From an uncultured Flavonifractor sp. (lineage in GTDB: Bacteria; Bacillota; Clostridia; Oscillospirales; Oscillospiraceae): DNA of 23,370 nucleotides. The DNA lies in NCBI GenBank assembly GCA_947384055.1, contig CANDFO010000035.1, positions 1 to 23,370 of the forward strand, in the 5' to 3' direction. Shown here one piece after another: positions 6,649-14,861 of the stretch; within the stretch, counting starts at the first letter, position 1; each line of letters starts with the position of its first letter. Below the pieces are notes generated by a model. That model did not search any database. It was not told where the DNA came from and saw only the letters and a list, made by a program, of their open reading frames with translations. Position numbers and translations under genes: made by a program.

Positions 6649-9084
6649 TTACTGCCTGGGCTTGACAATCAGGTTGACCAGCTTGTTTTTTACCAGAATG
6701 ACCTTCACAACGTCCATGTGTTCGGTAAATTTCCGGACCTTGGCGTCCTCCATGGCGGCGGCAACCACGGCCTCCTGCTCGCTGTCCAGAGGGACGGTGA
6801 TAGTGGCGCGGAGCTTGCCGCCCACCTGCACCGCCATATTGACCTGGTCGGCCACAGTCTTGCTGGCGTCATAGACAGGCCAACTCTGCCGGCAGGCCAT
6901 GCCGCCCTTCTCCGCCGCAAAGCCCAGATTCTCCCATAGCTCCTCCGCAATATGGGGGGCAAAGGGAGAGAGCATCAGCAGCAGAGCGGCATAGTCGCTT
7001 CTGGAACAGCCGTTGGCGTAAAAGTCGTTGACCAGGGCCATGAGAGTGGCGATGGCTGTGTTGAACTTCATCGCTTCAATATCATCAGAGACCTTCTTGA
7101 TAGCCTTGTGGAGGGCGCTCTCATTGGAGGCGGAGTATTCCGCTCCGCCGTTGAGCTGATCCGCCAGGTTCCACACCCGGTCCAAAAAGCGTTTGCAGCC
7201 CTTCACCGCTTTGGCGGACCAGGCCGCAGCCTTCTCAAAGTCGCCGATGAACATAATATACAGCCGCATGGTGTCCGCGCCGTACTCGGCCACCACGTCG
7301 TTGGGATTTACCACGTTGCCCCGGCTCTTGGACATCTTCTCGCCGCCCTCGCCCAGAATCATGCCGTGGCTGGTGCGCTTCTGGTAGGGCTCCTTGGTGG
7401 GCACCACGCCGATGTCGTACAGGAACTTGTGCCAGAATCGGGAGTACAGCAGGTGGAGGGTGGTGTGCTCCATGCCGCCGTTGTACCAGTCCACCGGGGA
7501 CCAGTAGTCCAGGGCCTGCCTGGAGGCCAGAGCCTCCCGGTTGTGCGGGTCCATATACCGCAGGAAATACCAGCTGGAGCCCGCCCACTGGGGCATGGTG
7601 TCGGTCTCCCGCCTGGCGGGGCCGCCGCAGTGGGGGCAGGTGGTGCTGACCCAATCGGTCATCTTGGACAGGGGGCTTTCGCCGGTATCGGTGGGCTCAT
7701 AGGAATCCACGTCGGGCAGCAGCAGGGGCAGCTGTTCCTCGGGCAGGGGCACCCAGCCGCACCGGTCGCACCACACCATGGGAATGGGCTCCCCCCAGTA
7801 CCGCTGGCGGGAGAATACCCAGTCCCGGAGCTTATAGTTCACCTGCTGGTGGCCGATGCACTTATCCTCCAGCCATTTGGTGATGACGGGAATGGCCTGC
7901 TTCACGGTCAGGCCATTGAGGAACTCGGAGTTGACCAGAATACCGGTGTCGTCCTTGGCGGTAAAGGCCTCTTTCTGAACGTCCTCCCCGCCGGAGACCA
8001 CCTCGATGATCTCACAGCCGAATTTTTTGGCAAAGGCCCAGTCGCGGGTGTCGTGGGCAGGGACGGCCATAATCGCCCCGGTGCCATAGGAGGAGAGCAC
8101 GTAATCGGAGATGAAAATGGGGATCTCCCGGCCGTTTACCGGGTTGACGGCCCGGACACCCTGGAGCTCCACGCCGGTCTTTTCCTTGTCGGCGGCCAGC
8201 TCGGTGCGCTCAAAATCGCTCTTTCGGGCGGCCTCCTGGATATAGGCGTCCACCTGCTCCCAGTTTGCGAGCCGGTCCTTCCAATCCTGGACGAAACGAT
8301 GTTCGGGGGAGATCACCATGTAGGTGGCGCCGAAAAGCGTGTCAGGCCGGGTGGTGAACACGACGATGTCGTCTCCGGTGGTGGCCTTAAAGGTCACTTC
8401 CGCGCCGGTGGAGCGGCCGATCCAGTTTTTCTGCTGGGTCTTTACCCGCTCAATGAAGTCCAGTCCGTCCAGATCGTCAATTAAGCGCTGGGCATACTCG
8501 GTGATTTTGAGCATCCACTGGCTTTTCTCCTTGCGGATGACCGGGGAGCCGCAGCGCTCGCAGACACCCTCCACCACCTCCTCATTGGCCAGCACGCATT
8601 TGCAGGAGGTGCACCAGTTCACCGGCATGGTGGTTTTATAGGCCAGCCCCTTTTTGTAGAGCTGAAGAAAAATCCACTGGGTCCACCGGTAATACTCCGG
8701 GTCGGTGGTGTTTACCACCCGGTCCCAGTCAAAGGAGTAGCCCAGCATTTTCAGCTGTCTGGTAAAATTCTCAATGTTGTCCCGGGTGACTTTAGCCGGG
8801 TGAATATGGTTTTTAATGGCGTAGTTCTCCGTCGGCAGACCGAAGGCGTCGTAGCCCATGGGGAACAGGACGTTGCAGCCGTCCATGCGCTTCTTGCGGG
8901 CCACCACGTCCATGGCGGTGTAGGGCCGGGCGTGGCCTACGTGCAGGCCCTGGCCGGAGGGATACGGAAACTCCACCAGGCCGTAAAATTTGGGTTTGCC
9001 GCTGTTTTCTTCCGCGGCGAAGGCCCTGGCCTCTTCCCACTTTTTCTGCCATTTGGGTTCGATGGATGCAAAATCATACTTCAT
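6649..9084 (-). CDS. leuS: Leucyl-tRNA synthetase
   Basis: A class Ia aminoacyl-tRNA synthetase of 811 residues that charges tRNA-Leu and hydrolyses mischarged products in a CP1 editing domain. The HIGH-type signature is HVGH (residues 48-51, in YPSGQGLHVGHARPY) and the KMSKS loop is EKMSKSRGN. Zinc-ribbon cysteines occur as CTSCKC...CERCG and CDRCG...CPHCG. The editing-domain segment TTRPDTLFGATYMV is intact. Length is normal for bacterial LeuRS. The ATG at 9084 is chosen because GAGGAA lies 9 nt upstream; the GTG three codons earlier would touch that site. It is monocistronic, read from the promoter at 9174-9202 and ending at the palindrome/repeat complex at 6385-6639. No T-box was found in its roughly 80-nt leader. 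Confidence 0.98.
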   Translation of the reverse strand: MKYDFASIEPKWQKKWEEARAFAAEENSGKPKFYGLVEFPYPSGQGLHVGHARPYTAMDVVARKKRMDGCNVLFPMGYDAFGLPTENYAIKNHIHPAKVTRDNIENFTRQLKMLGYSFDWDRVVNTTDPEYYRWTQWIFLQLYKKGLAYKTTMPVNWCTSCKCVLANEEVVEGVCERCGSPVIRKEKSQWMLKITEYAQRLIDDLDGLDFIERVKTQQKNWIGRSTGAEVTFKATTGDDIVVFTTRPDTLFGATYMVISPEHRFVQDWKDRLANWEQVDAYIQEAARKSDFERTELAADKEKTGVELQGVRAVNPVNGREIPIFISDYVLSSYGTGAIMAVPAHDTRDWAFAKKFGCEIIEVVSGGEDVQKEAFTAKDDTGILVNSEFLNGLTVKQAIPVITKWLEDKCIGHQQVNYKLRDWVFSRQRYWGEPIPMVWCDRCGWVPLPEEQLPLLLPDVDSYEPTDTGESPLSKMTDWVSTTCPHCGGPARRETDTMPQWAGSSWYFLRYMDPHNREALASRQALDYWSPVDWYNGGMEHTTLHLLYSRFWHKFLYDIGVVPTKEPYQKRTSHGMILGEGGEKMSKSRGNVVNPNDVVAEYGADTMRLYIMFIGDFEKAAAWSAKAVKGCKRFLDRVWNLADQLNGGAEYSASNESALHKAIKKVSDDIEAMKFNTAIATLMALVNDFYANGCSRSDYAALLLMLSPFAPHIAEELWENLGFAAEKGGMACRQSWPVYDASKTVADQVNMAVQVGGKLRATITVPLDSEQEAVVAAAMEDAKVRKFTEHMDVVKVILVKNKLVNLIVKPRQ

Positions 9085-9173
9085 CTGCTGCACTTCCTCA
9101 CGTTTTCTTGGAATCTGTATGGATAAGCGTATTATATGAATACAGGTTTTCAGATACCAGGACAGACAAAAGT

Positions 9174-9202
9174 ATTATAATAGAAGCATCCGCAGATTGC
9201 AA
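9174..9202 (-). promoter_or_regulatory. Promoter of leuS
   Basis: On the minus strand, TTGCAA (9202-9197) and a perfect TATAAT (9179-9174) are spaced by 17 bp, giving a leader of about 80 nt. A second TATAAT on the minus strand at 9136-9131 has no matching -35 and overlaps a 14-nt fragment of the inverted end of the 10105-10267 element. Confidence 0.65.
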
Positions 9203-9220
9203 GTACGGTTTTGTCCGCGG

Positions 9221-9266
9221 CAGAGGGCCGGACGCGGCCAGCGTCTGGCGCACGTCCGGCCCTCTG
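9221..9266 (-). terminator. Long hairpin between the lipoprotein gene and leuS
   Basis: A perfect 14-bp stem (CAGAGGGCCGGACG at 9221-9234, complement at 9253-9266) encloses a second 5-bp stem, GCCAG/CTGGC. It lies 146 nt beyond the lipoprotein stop and just upstream of the leuS promoter. The T-run is poor on either strand, so termination is plausible but not certain. The rest of 9267-9411 holds only a small GGCG/CGCC hairpin. Confidence 0.5.
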
Positions 9267-9411
9267 GGTCTGTTTTACGGTCAAACAAGGGGAACCGATT
9301 CTGTTCAGTCCTGCGGCGAAAATCCGCCGTACACATGTTCAGCTTTGTTTACCATAGGGGGAGCGCAAAGACGCAGGAAGCGCCCAGAGCCGTTCCAGAA
9401 AGCTGACATGC

Positions 9412-9924
9412 TCAGTGTACGGCACGGTTTATGCCGGCGCCGATGTCCCGGGCAGCGTCACCCACACCGTCCACCACATCCCGGGCGGCGTCGCCCACGC
9501 CGCGGGCCGCGTCCCGGACAGCGCCGCCTGCGCCGGAACCGACGCTGCGGGTGGTTCCGTTAGAGCTGCTTCCGGTATTCGGACGAAGGGCTGTGCCGGC
9601 GGAGCCCACAGAGGAGCCGGCGGGATTCATCGTCCCATTGGGGTCCGGAGTGTCTGTGGGGCCGTCGATTCCGGGGGTCGTGGCGCCGCCGGGCGTTCCG
9701 GTTTCAAAGTTGCCGGGGGTCCCCGTTTCAGTGCTGCCGGGCGTCCCTGTCTCGCCGGGGAAGAGGCCGCCGCTGCCGAAGCCGTCATCCTCCTGAATGC
9801 CGGGGGTAGGTGCAGTGCCGCCGGCAGGGGTGGGGGTCACATCGGGCATTTTATCCCCGTTGCAGCCCGTCAGGGCAAAGGCCAGAGCCAGCCCCAGGCA
9901 GAAAAGGGTTGTAGTCCGTCTCAT
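9412..9924 (-). CDS. Low-complexity putative lipoprotein
   Basis: A 170-residue protein beginning with a lipoprotein signal: MRRTTT, a hydrophobic stretch, then the lipobox LTGC with Cys21 as the predicted lipidated residue. The mature part is low complexity and rich in Gly, Thr, Pro and Ser, with three ETGTPG repeats around residues 61-82. The last 35 residues contain GDAARD-type repeats (VRDAARGVGDAARDV, then GVGDAARDIG) that would form an amphipathic helix. The function is not recognised; a surface-tethered linker or spacer is the most that can be said. AGGAGG sits 7 nt before the ATG, which fixes the start. A weak promoter may lie at 10001-10030. Confidence 0.75.
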   Translation of the reverse strand: MRRTTTLFCLGLALAFALTGCNGDKMPDVTPTPAGGTAPTPGIQEDDGFGSGGLFPGETGTPGSTETGTPGNFETGTPGGATTPGIDGPTDTPDPNGTMNPAGSSVGSAGTALRPNTGSSSNGTTRSVGSGAGGAVRDAARGVGDAARDVVDGVGDAARDIGAGINRAVH

Positions 9925-10000
9925 GCTGTATCCTCCTAACAATCAGTTGCTGCAAACAGATGGCATCCATCCGCCTGTTAGTATGCGCCCGGCGTTTTGC

Positions 10001-10030
10001 TTTACAACAGGAAAATTCAGTGTTGTTCAA
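10001..10030 (-). promoter_or_regulatory. Possible promoter of the lipoprotein gene
   Basis: Minus-strand TTGAAC (10030-10025) and TGTAAA (10006-10001) with 18-bp spacing. Both hexamers are imperfect. Confidence 0.35.
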
Positions 10031-10104
10031 AAAAGCGGCCAGCGTTCCATTCTTTCGCGGGATTCCGCCGCCGGAAGTGGATACAGCTCCTGCCGCAATC
10101 TTTA

Positions 10105-10267
10105 AGAACCTGTATTCACAACCGGTGAACGCCGTCTGAGCGGTCCTTTTCCCGCCATACCGCGTCGTTTTCCCTTGCCATACGACAGTATGGCCGCGGA
10201 ACATCTCCTTGTCCGGCGGGAAAAATCCTCGTCTATCCGGCATTCTCCGGTTATGAATACAGGTTCT
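10105..10267. repeat. MITE-like 163-bp element with 30-bp terminal inverted repeats
   Basis: The left end reads AGAACCTGTATTCACAACCGG and the right end, on the other strand, AGAACCTGTATTCATAACCGG. The match extends to 27 of 30 positions. The interior is itself partly palindromic (CCATACCGCG with CAGTATGGCCGCGG) and has no credible coding frame. No transposase or clear target duplication is visible. It accounts for most of the 576-bp gap between the lipoprotein and hemW genes; the remainder of that gap holds only their promoters. Confidence 0.8.
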
Positions 10268-10418
10268 AAATTGTTCTTCATATTCTACAGCTTCGGGATT
10301 TCCGCACGGAAGCAGTATTGCACATTTTATCAGCAAATTATGTGAATCGGATGCGGCGCCGCGCTTATTTTCCGCTGGCCCTGTATCCGCGGGCTTCATA
10401 TTTGGACGCTGTTAAGCC

Positions 10419-10447
10419 TTGCGGCACTGAAAAATTCATGCTATAAT
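10419..10447 (+). promoter_or_regulatory. Promoter of hemW
   Basis: TTGCGG (10419-10424) and a perfect TATAAT (10442-10447) with 17-bp spacing, followed by a leader of about 47 nt. Confidence 0.65.
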
Positions 10448-10500
10448 GAACAATAAAACCGCGAAGATTTACCAGATTCTGCGGAAACGAGGTGCGCCGC

Positions 10501-11712
10501 ATGGCGGAAAAACTGGGACTTTATATCCACATCCCTTTTTGCCGCAGCAAGTGTGATTACTGTGACTTTTATTCCCTGTCCGGCCGGGAGTACCGGATGG
10601 ACGACTATCAGAAGGCGCTTGTGGCCCATATGAAGGAGACCGCCCCGCAGACCCGGGGGAGCCAGGTGGATACGGTTTATTTTGGCGGCGGCACCCCCAG
10701 CTTTTATGGGGAAAAGCGCCTGCGGGAACTTCTGAAAACAGTTGGAAGGCTTTTTGACCTGACCAAGGATGCGGAGATTACAGTGGAGTGCAACCCGGAC
10801 AGCGTGGACAAGAAGATGCTCACCCGTCTGCGCCGGGCCGGGATCAACCGGCTTTCGCTGGGGGTGCAGTCGGCCTGTGACCGGGAGCTGAACAGCCTGC
10901 GGCGGCCCCATACGTTCCGCCAGGCCCAGGAAGCCGTGGCCGCCGCCCGTGCCGCCCGATTCAAAAACATCAGCTTGGACTTGATTTACGGGCTTCCGGG
11001 CCAGAATCTCTCCGGCTGGCAAGACACGGTGGAGCAGACGCTGGCTCTGGAGCCGGAGCACCTGAGCTGCTACGGCCTGAAGGTAGAGCCGGGGACTCCT
11101 CTGGACGACCGGGTAATCCGAGGCGAGCGGCTCCCGGACGACGATTGTCAGGCGGATATGTATCTGTGGACGGTGGAACGCCTGGCCCGGGCAGGCTACC
11201 GCCAGTATGAAATCTCTAATTTTGCCCGGTCCGGGTTCCAGTCCCGGCACAATCTGAAATACTGGATGGGACGGCCCTATATCGGGTTCGGGTCGGGGGC
11301 TCACTCAGATTTCGGCGGGCGGAGATTCTCCTTTGTACGGGATCTGGACGGCTATATCTCCGGAATTCTGGAGGGCGGCACGGTAATCGACCAATGCGAG
11401 CTCATTCCTCAGCGGGACCGTGGGGGCGAGTATCTGATGCTCCGGCTGCGTACCACCCGCGGGATAGAGGAGTGGGAATACCGCCGGGAATATTTTATGA
11501 ATTTTGACCTGATTGAGCAGAAGCTGGAGGAGTACGAGCGCCAGGGCTGGGCGGAGCGCCACGACCGGCGCTGGAATCTGACCCCCAAGGGCTTTCTGGT
11601 ATCCAATCAGCTCATCTGCGACCTGCTGAGTCTTCAGGAGGAGGGCTGCGGTGAAAAAACCCCGCCCCGGCTGAAACAGGGCCGGGAGGACCTGGGAGAC
11701 AGAGCGCCATAA
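10501..11712 (+). CDS. hemW: HemW-type radical SAM protein (HemN-like)
   Basis: A 403-residue radical SAM enzyme often annotated as oxygen-independent coproporphyrinogen III oxidase. In this clade it is thought to act as a haem chaperone rather than as an oxidase. The [4Fe-4S] cluster motif is CRSKCDYC (Cys14, 18 and 21), near the N-terminus as in HemW. The fourth cysteine typical of true HemN after this motif is replaced by DF. Other family landmarks are YFGGGTPS, TVECNPDS, INRLSLGVQS, SLDLIYGLPGQ and YEISNFAR. The ATG at 10501 has CGAGGTG about 6 nt upstream; a GTG three codons earlier lies inside that site. It is not next to lepA or hrcA, its frequent partners in Firmicutes, and is transcribed alone up to the repeat complex at 11716-11990. 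Confidence 0.93.
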   Translation: MAEKLGLYIHIPFCRSKCDYCDFYSLSGREYRMDDYQKALVAHMKETAPQTRGSQVDTVYFGGGTPSFYGEKRLRELLKTVGRLFDLTKDAEITVECNPDSVDKKMLTRLRRAGINRLSLGVQSACDRELNSLRRPHTFRQAQEAVAAARAARFKNISLDLIYGLPGQNLSGWQDTVEQTLALEPEHLSCYGLKVEPGTPLDDRVIRGERLPDDDCQADMYLWTVERLARAGYRQYEISNFARSGFQSRHNLKYWMGRPYIGFGSGAHSDFGGRRFSFVRDLDGYISGILEGGTVIDQCELIPQRDRGGEYLMLRLRTTRGIEEWEYRREYFMNFDLIEQKLEEYERQGWAERHDRRWNLTPKGFLVSNQLICDLLSLQEEGCGEKTPPRLKQGREDLGDRAP

Positions 11713-11715
11713 CAG

Positions 11716-11749
11716 CAGAACCGGTGCCGGCGTATTGCGCCGGGACCGG
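11716..11749 (+). repeat. Locus-C flanking palindrome, hemW-proximal copy
   Basis: A hairpin starting 3 nt after the hemW stop, with arms ACCGGTGCCGGCG/CGCCGGGACCGGT and one mismatch. The 31 nt at 11719-11749 match 11956-11986 at 30 positions. It is followed by repeat sequence, not by T. Confidence 0.75.
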
Positions 11750-11955
11750 TTCTGCCTGTCGAAAAAGGCCGCTTGCCTTTTTCGACAAAAGGGACGCCGC
11801 CTGCTGCGCATACCCTTTGGGCACACTTGCAGACCGGGAAGTGTCATTTTCGAGGCACATGTCCCCGAAAAATGACCAATTTTGACTTTATTTGCCGCCC
11901 TCGGGCGGCAAAACTCTGCGAGGCTTTCCCGTGAGAGAAATTTTTCTACAGACTG
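11750..11955 (+). repeat. Dispersed 205-bp intergenic element, copy C (complete)
   Basis: Same order of hairpins as copy B. The left-end stem is TGTCGAAAAAGGC with its perfect complement. The right end has drifted to TTTTTCTACAGACTG. There is one extra A in the CCCGAAAAATGACC segment and one T less before GCCGCCC. It is inverted relative to the direction of the preceding gene when compared with copies B and D. Confidence 0.88.
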
Positions 11956-11990
11956 AACCGGTCCCGGCGTATTGCGCCGGGACCGGCTTT
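11956..11990 (+). terminator. hemW terminator (locus-C distal palindrome with T-run)
   Basis: A perfect 12-bp stem CCGGTCCCGGCG/CGCCGGGACCGG with loop TATTG, followed by CTTTATATT. It duplicates the palindrome at 11719-11749. It looks like the original hemW terminator, now separated from the gene by the repeat. Confidence 0.7.
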
Positions 11991-12255
11991 ATATTATCTA
12001 TACAGACGAGATAGGGAAGTATGACGGAATTTCCGCGTCTTATTTCTTGTCATCGAACGTTTCTGACGCGGATTGGCGCACTTGGATTGAGGCAGGGCGT
12101 TCGAGCAGGAATTTGCGGCATACTGTCCGGCCTGTCCGTTTTGTTTCGCCTTTTCTGCCGGGGCGTATAAAAATCTGGAAATTGGGAATCGTGAAGACAG
12201 ATGAAATCCGGCAGAAGCGATAAAAAGGAATCCTGCGGGGAATAATAATTTTGCT
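11991..12255. other. Intergenic stretch before the murA promoter, nothing recognised
   Basis: About 265 bp of lower GC content. A short open frame beginning at 11972 overlaps the terminator, has no ribosome-binding site and resembles nothing known. No RNA gene or repeat shared with the rest of the window was seen. Confidence 0.4.
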
Positions 12256-12283
12256 TTGATTTTACGGAGAGATCTGCTATAAT
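12256..12283 (+). promoter_or_regulatory. Promoter of murA
   Basis: TTGATT (12256-12261) and a perfect TATAAT (12278-12283) with 16-bp spacing. The leader would be about 127 nt and contains a CCGGGCC/GGCCC-type GC-rich segment, but no recognised riboswitch. Confidence 0.6.
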
Positions 12284-12416
12284 GTAGTGGTATTGGAGCG
12301 CGCTGCCATAGGGCGCCGCTGTAATTGACATTTACCGGGCCCGAATTTTTCCGGCCCTTGGATACCGGGAAGCGTTGGTGTGCGGCCTTTCCCGGAAGGA
12401 ATAGAGGGTTGTTGTC

Positions 12417-13709
12417 TTGACAAAATATGTGATTCGCGGCGGTAAGCCGCTGTCCGGTGAGCTTGAGATCAGCGGCGCAAAAAATGCCGCTGTTGCAATT
12501 ATTCCCGCCGCTCTGCTGGTAGACGGCGTCTGCCGGATTGAAAATATTCCCCAAATCAGTGATGTAACTTCCATTTTAAATATTCTTCAGGACCTGGGCG
12601 CCGACGTGCGCACCGTCAACCGAACCACGGTGGATGTAGACTGCTCCCACATCCGCAACGCGAAGGTCCCCGAAGAGCTGGCCCGGAAAATCCGCGCCTC
12701 CTATTATCTCATCGGCGCCCTGCTGGGGCGGTTTGGCTGCGCGGAGGTCCCGCCCCCGGGCGGATGCGACTTTGGCGGCCGGCCCATTGACCAGCATATC
12801 AAAGGCTTTGTGGCCATGGGAGCCGAGGTGGAGGTGGGCGGCGGCTATATTCACGCCAGGGCCAAGTCCGGCCGGATGCAGGGGACGCAGGTCTATCTGG
12901 ACATTGTCTCTGTGGGGGCCACCATGAACATTATGCTGGCCGCTGTGCTGGCGGAGGGCATGACCATTATCGAAAACGCAGCCAAAGAACCCCACGTGGT
13001 AGATCTGGCCAATTTTCTCAACTCCATGGGTGCGGATATCATGGGTGCGGGCACCGATGTGATTAAAATCCGCGGCGTCCGGCGGCTCACCGGCGGCACT
13101 TACTCTATTATCCCCGACCAGATCGAGGCCGGGACCTATATGGCGGCCGTGGCCGCCGCCGGGGGTGAGGTGCTCATCCGCAATGTGATTCCCAAGCATC
13201 TGGAGTGCATTACCGCCAAGCTGCTGGAGATGGGCGTGGAGGTGGAGGAGCGGGACGACGCCGTCCTGGTGCGCCGCACCGGTCCGCTGACCCGCACCAA
13301 TGTAAAAACCCTGCCCTATCCGGGCTTTCCCACAGATATGCAGCCCCAAATTGCCGCCATTCTCTGCATTGCAGAGGGAACCAGCGTCCTCACCGAGGGT
13401 GTCTGGGACAACCGCTACCGCTATGTGGACGAGTTCCGCCGCATGGGGGCCCAAGTTCAGGTAGATGGAAAAATTGCCGTTATCGAAGGGGTCCGGCAGC
13501 TCACCGGAGCACGTATCCGGGCCTGCGACCTGCGGGCTGGGGCGGCCATGGTTATCGCGGGGCTGGCGGCTCACGGCATTACGGAGATCGGCTGCGTCCA
13601 CCACATTGAGCGGGGCTACGAGGACATTGTGCGCAAGCTCTCCGGCGTGGGGGCGGATATCCGCGTGGTGGTGACGCCGGACGAGGAAAAACAGGCTCAG
13701 GTTGGATAA
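12417..13709 (+). CDS. murA: UDP-N-acetylglucosamine 1-carboxyvinyltransferase
   Basis: This cytosolic enzyme transfers enolpyruvate from PEP to UDP-GlcNAc, the first committed step of peptidoglycan synthesis and the target of fosfomycin. The 430 residues match the family over the whole length: N-terminal GAKNAAVAIIPAALL (Lys22-type PEP-binding site), the loop PPGGCDFGGRPIDQHIKG with the fosfomycin-sensitive Cys at residue 117, then FPTDMQPQ and late ENRF-like NRYRYVDE. The start is a TTG at 12417 with GAGGG 8 nt upstream; no ATG fits. It has its own promoter and ends in a terminator/repeat complex, so it is monocistronic. Confidence 0.97.
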   Translation: MTKYVIRGGKPLSGELEISGAKNAAVAIIPAALLVDGVCRIENIPQISDVTSILNILQDLGADVRTVNRTTVDVDCSHIRNAKVPEELARKIRASYYLIGALLGRFGCAEVPPPGGCDFGGRPIDQHIKGFVAMGAEVEVGGGYIHARAKSGRMQGTQVYLDIVSVGATMNIMLAAVLAEGMTIIENAAKEPHVVDLANFLNSMGADIMGAGTDVIKIRGVRRLTGGTYSIIPDQIEAGTYMAAVAAAGGEVLIRNVIPKHLECITAKLLEMGVEVEERDDAVLVRRTGPLTRTNVKTLPYPGFPTDMQPQIAAILCIAEGTSVLTEGVWDNRYRYVDEFRRMGAQVQVDGKIAVIEGVRQLTGARIRACDLRAGAAMVIAGLAAHGITEIGCVHHIERGYEDIVRKLSGVGADIRVVVTPDEEKQAQVG

Positions 13710-13726
13710 ATATTTTGTCTGTTCAC

Positions 13727-13751
13727 AGGCGGCAACCCTGGTCCGCCGCCT
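13727..13751 (+). repeat. Locus-D flanking palindrome, murA-proximal copy
   Basis: A hairpin with arms AGGCGGC.../...GCCGCCT around CCTGG, 17 nt after the murA stop. It matches 13956-13980 at 23 of 25 positions and is followed by TCAGACTG of the repeat instead of a T-run. Confidence 0.75.
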
Positions 13752-13955
13752 CAGACTGTCGAAAAACTTCCCCCACGGGAAAGTCTCGCAGAGTTTTGCC
13801 GCCCGAGGGCGGCAAAATAAAGTCAAAATTGGTCATTTTCGGGGACATGTGCCTCGAAAATGACACATCTCGGCCTGCAAGTGTGCCCAAAGGGTGCGCG
13901 CGGCAGGCCGTATCTCCTTTGTCGAAAAAGGCTTTTGGCCTTTTTCGACAAGCTG
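13752..13955 (-). repeat. Dispersed 205-bp intergenic element, copy D (complete, reversed)
   Basis: A complete copy in the opposite orientation. It starts TCAGACTGTCGAAAAAC on the plus strand and ends with the hairpin TTGTCGAAAAAGGC/GCCTTTTTCGACAA and then GCTGA. Internal hairpins are as in copies A-C. Relative to the upstream gene its orientation is the same as copy B after leuS. Confidence 0.88.
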
Positions 13956-13984
13956 AGGCGGCGGCCCTGGTCCGCCGCCTTTTT
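13956..13984 (+). terminator. murA terminator (locus-D distal palindrome with T-run)
   Basis: The AGGCGGCGG/CCGCCGCCT hairpin is followed directly by TTTTT, a good rho-independent terminator. It is a near-copy of 13727-13751 on the other side of the repeat. Confidence 0.75.
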
Positions 13985-14051
13985 GCGCTGAACTCAGATA
14001 CAGCGACCGGAAGAACAGATGTAATGGCCATATTTAAAATACATAGGAGCG

Positions 14052-14861
14052 ATGACGTTGCTGACACTCACCACTTTGGCCAGCGGCTCCAGCGGTAACT
14101 GCCTGCTGGTGGACGATGGAGAGACCCGTCTGCTGGTGGATGCGGGAATCTCCTGCCGCCGAATCTGCAAGGCCCTCCGGGAGCTGGGGGTGGAGCCCGG
14201 TACACTGTCCGGAATCCTGATCACCCATGAGCATTCCGACCACATTTCCGGGCTGACCACCCTGACCAAGCAGTTCCGTCTGCCTGTCTATGCCAGCCGG
14301 GGCACTGCCCGGCAGCTCTGTTACCGGATTGCCTTCCTGGAGGAGGTGATCCACCCCTTTTCTGCCGGAGCTTCCCTGGCGGCCGGCGGTCTGGAGGTCG
14401 GGAGCTTCCCCACCTCTCACGATGCGGCTGACAGTGTGGGATATACCTTTACCGACGGAACGTCCAAGCTGGCGGTTGTCACCGACCTGGGCATTATCAC
14501 CGATGTGGTGCATGAGCACCTCCGGGGCGCTCAGCTGGTGGTGGTGGAAGCCAACCACGATGTGGAGCGGCTCCTCACCGGCCCCTATCCCTACTACCTG
14601 AAGCAGCGGATTTTAGGTGAAAAGGGCCACCTGTCCAACGAAGCGGGCGCTCAGCTGGCCTGCTCCGCCGTGGAGAGCGGCGCCCATACGGTGATTCTTG
14701 CCCATCTGTCCAGGGAAAACAACACGCCTCAGCAGGCCTTTGACACCGTGCGCGCCGCCCTGACACAACAGGGCGCGGCGGTGGGCCGGGACATTATCCT
14801 GGAAGTGGCCCCCCGCAGCGAGACCGGGCGGCGGCACAGCGTATCAAGAGGGACGCCATGA
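14052..14861 (+). CDS. walJ: WalJ/YycJ-type metallo-beta-lactamase-fold hydrolase
   Basis: A 269-residue metallo-hydrolase of the family that includes WalJ (YycJ, VicX). The family is associated in Firmicutes with the WalRK cell-wall regulon and is predicted to act as a nuclease or phosphodiesterase. The N-terminal LASGSSGNCLLV is characteristic. The metal-binding motif HEHSDH occupies residues 59-64, and later ligands are FPTSHDAADSVGY, VVTDLG, EANHD and ILAHLSRENN. The ATG at 14052 is only 2 nt from AGGAG; a TTG at 14058 would have 8-nt spacing and gives the more family-like MLTLTTLASG, so the true start may be there. It overlaps rlmH by 4 nt (ATGA), implying translational coupling. There are no walRK genes in the window. 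Confidence 0.9.
   Translation: MTLLTLTTLASGSSGNCLLVDDGETRLLVDAGISCRRICKALRELGVEPGTLSGILITHEHSDHISGLTTLTKQFRLPVYASRGTARQLCYRIAFLEEVIHPFSAGASLAAGGLEVGSFPTSHDAADSVGYTFTDGTSKLAVVTDLGIITDVVHEHLRGAQLVVVEANHDVERLLTGPYPYYLKQRILGEKGHLSNEAGAQLACSAVESGAHTVILAHLSRENNTPQQAFDTVRAALTQQGAAVGRDIILEVAPRSETGRRHSVSRGTP

Noticed and set aside
9085..9173. Possible T-box leucine leader ahead of leuS
   Set aside because: The leader from the predicted promoter is only about 80 nt and has no T-box consensus (AGGGTGG-type) or antiterminator.
11612..11860. Similar open frames on the 205-bp element in copies C (minus) and D (plus), sharing MCLENDTSR and LSKKA segments
   Set aside because: The frames run out of the element into unrelated flanks, copy C has a one-base insertion relative to B and D, no ribosome-binding site precedes them, and hairpin conservation explains the similarity.
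11972..12223. An 83-codon plus-strand frame between hemW and murA
   Set aside because: It begins inside the hemW terminator palindrome, has no ribosome-binding site and no recognisable similarity.
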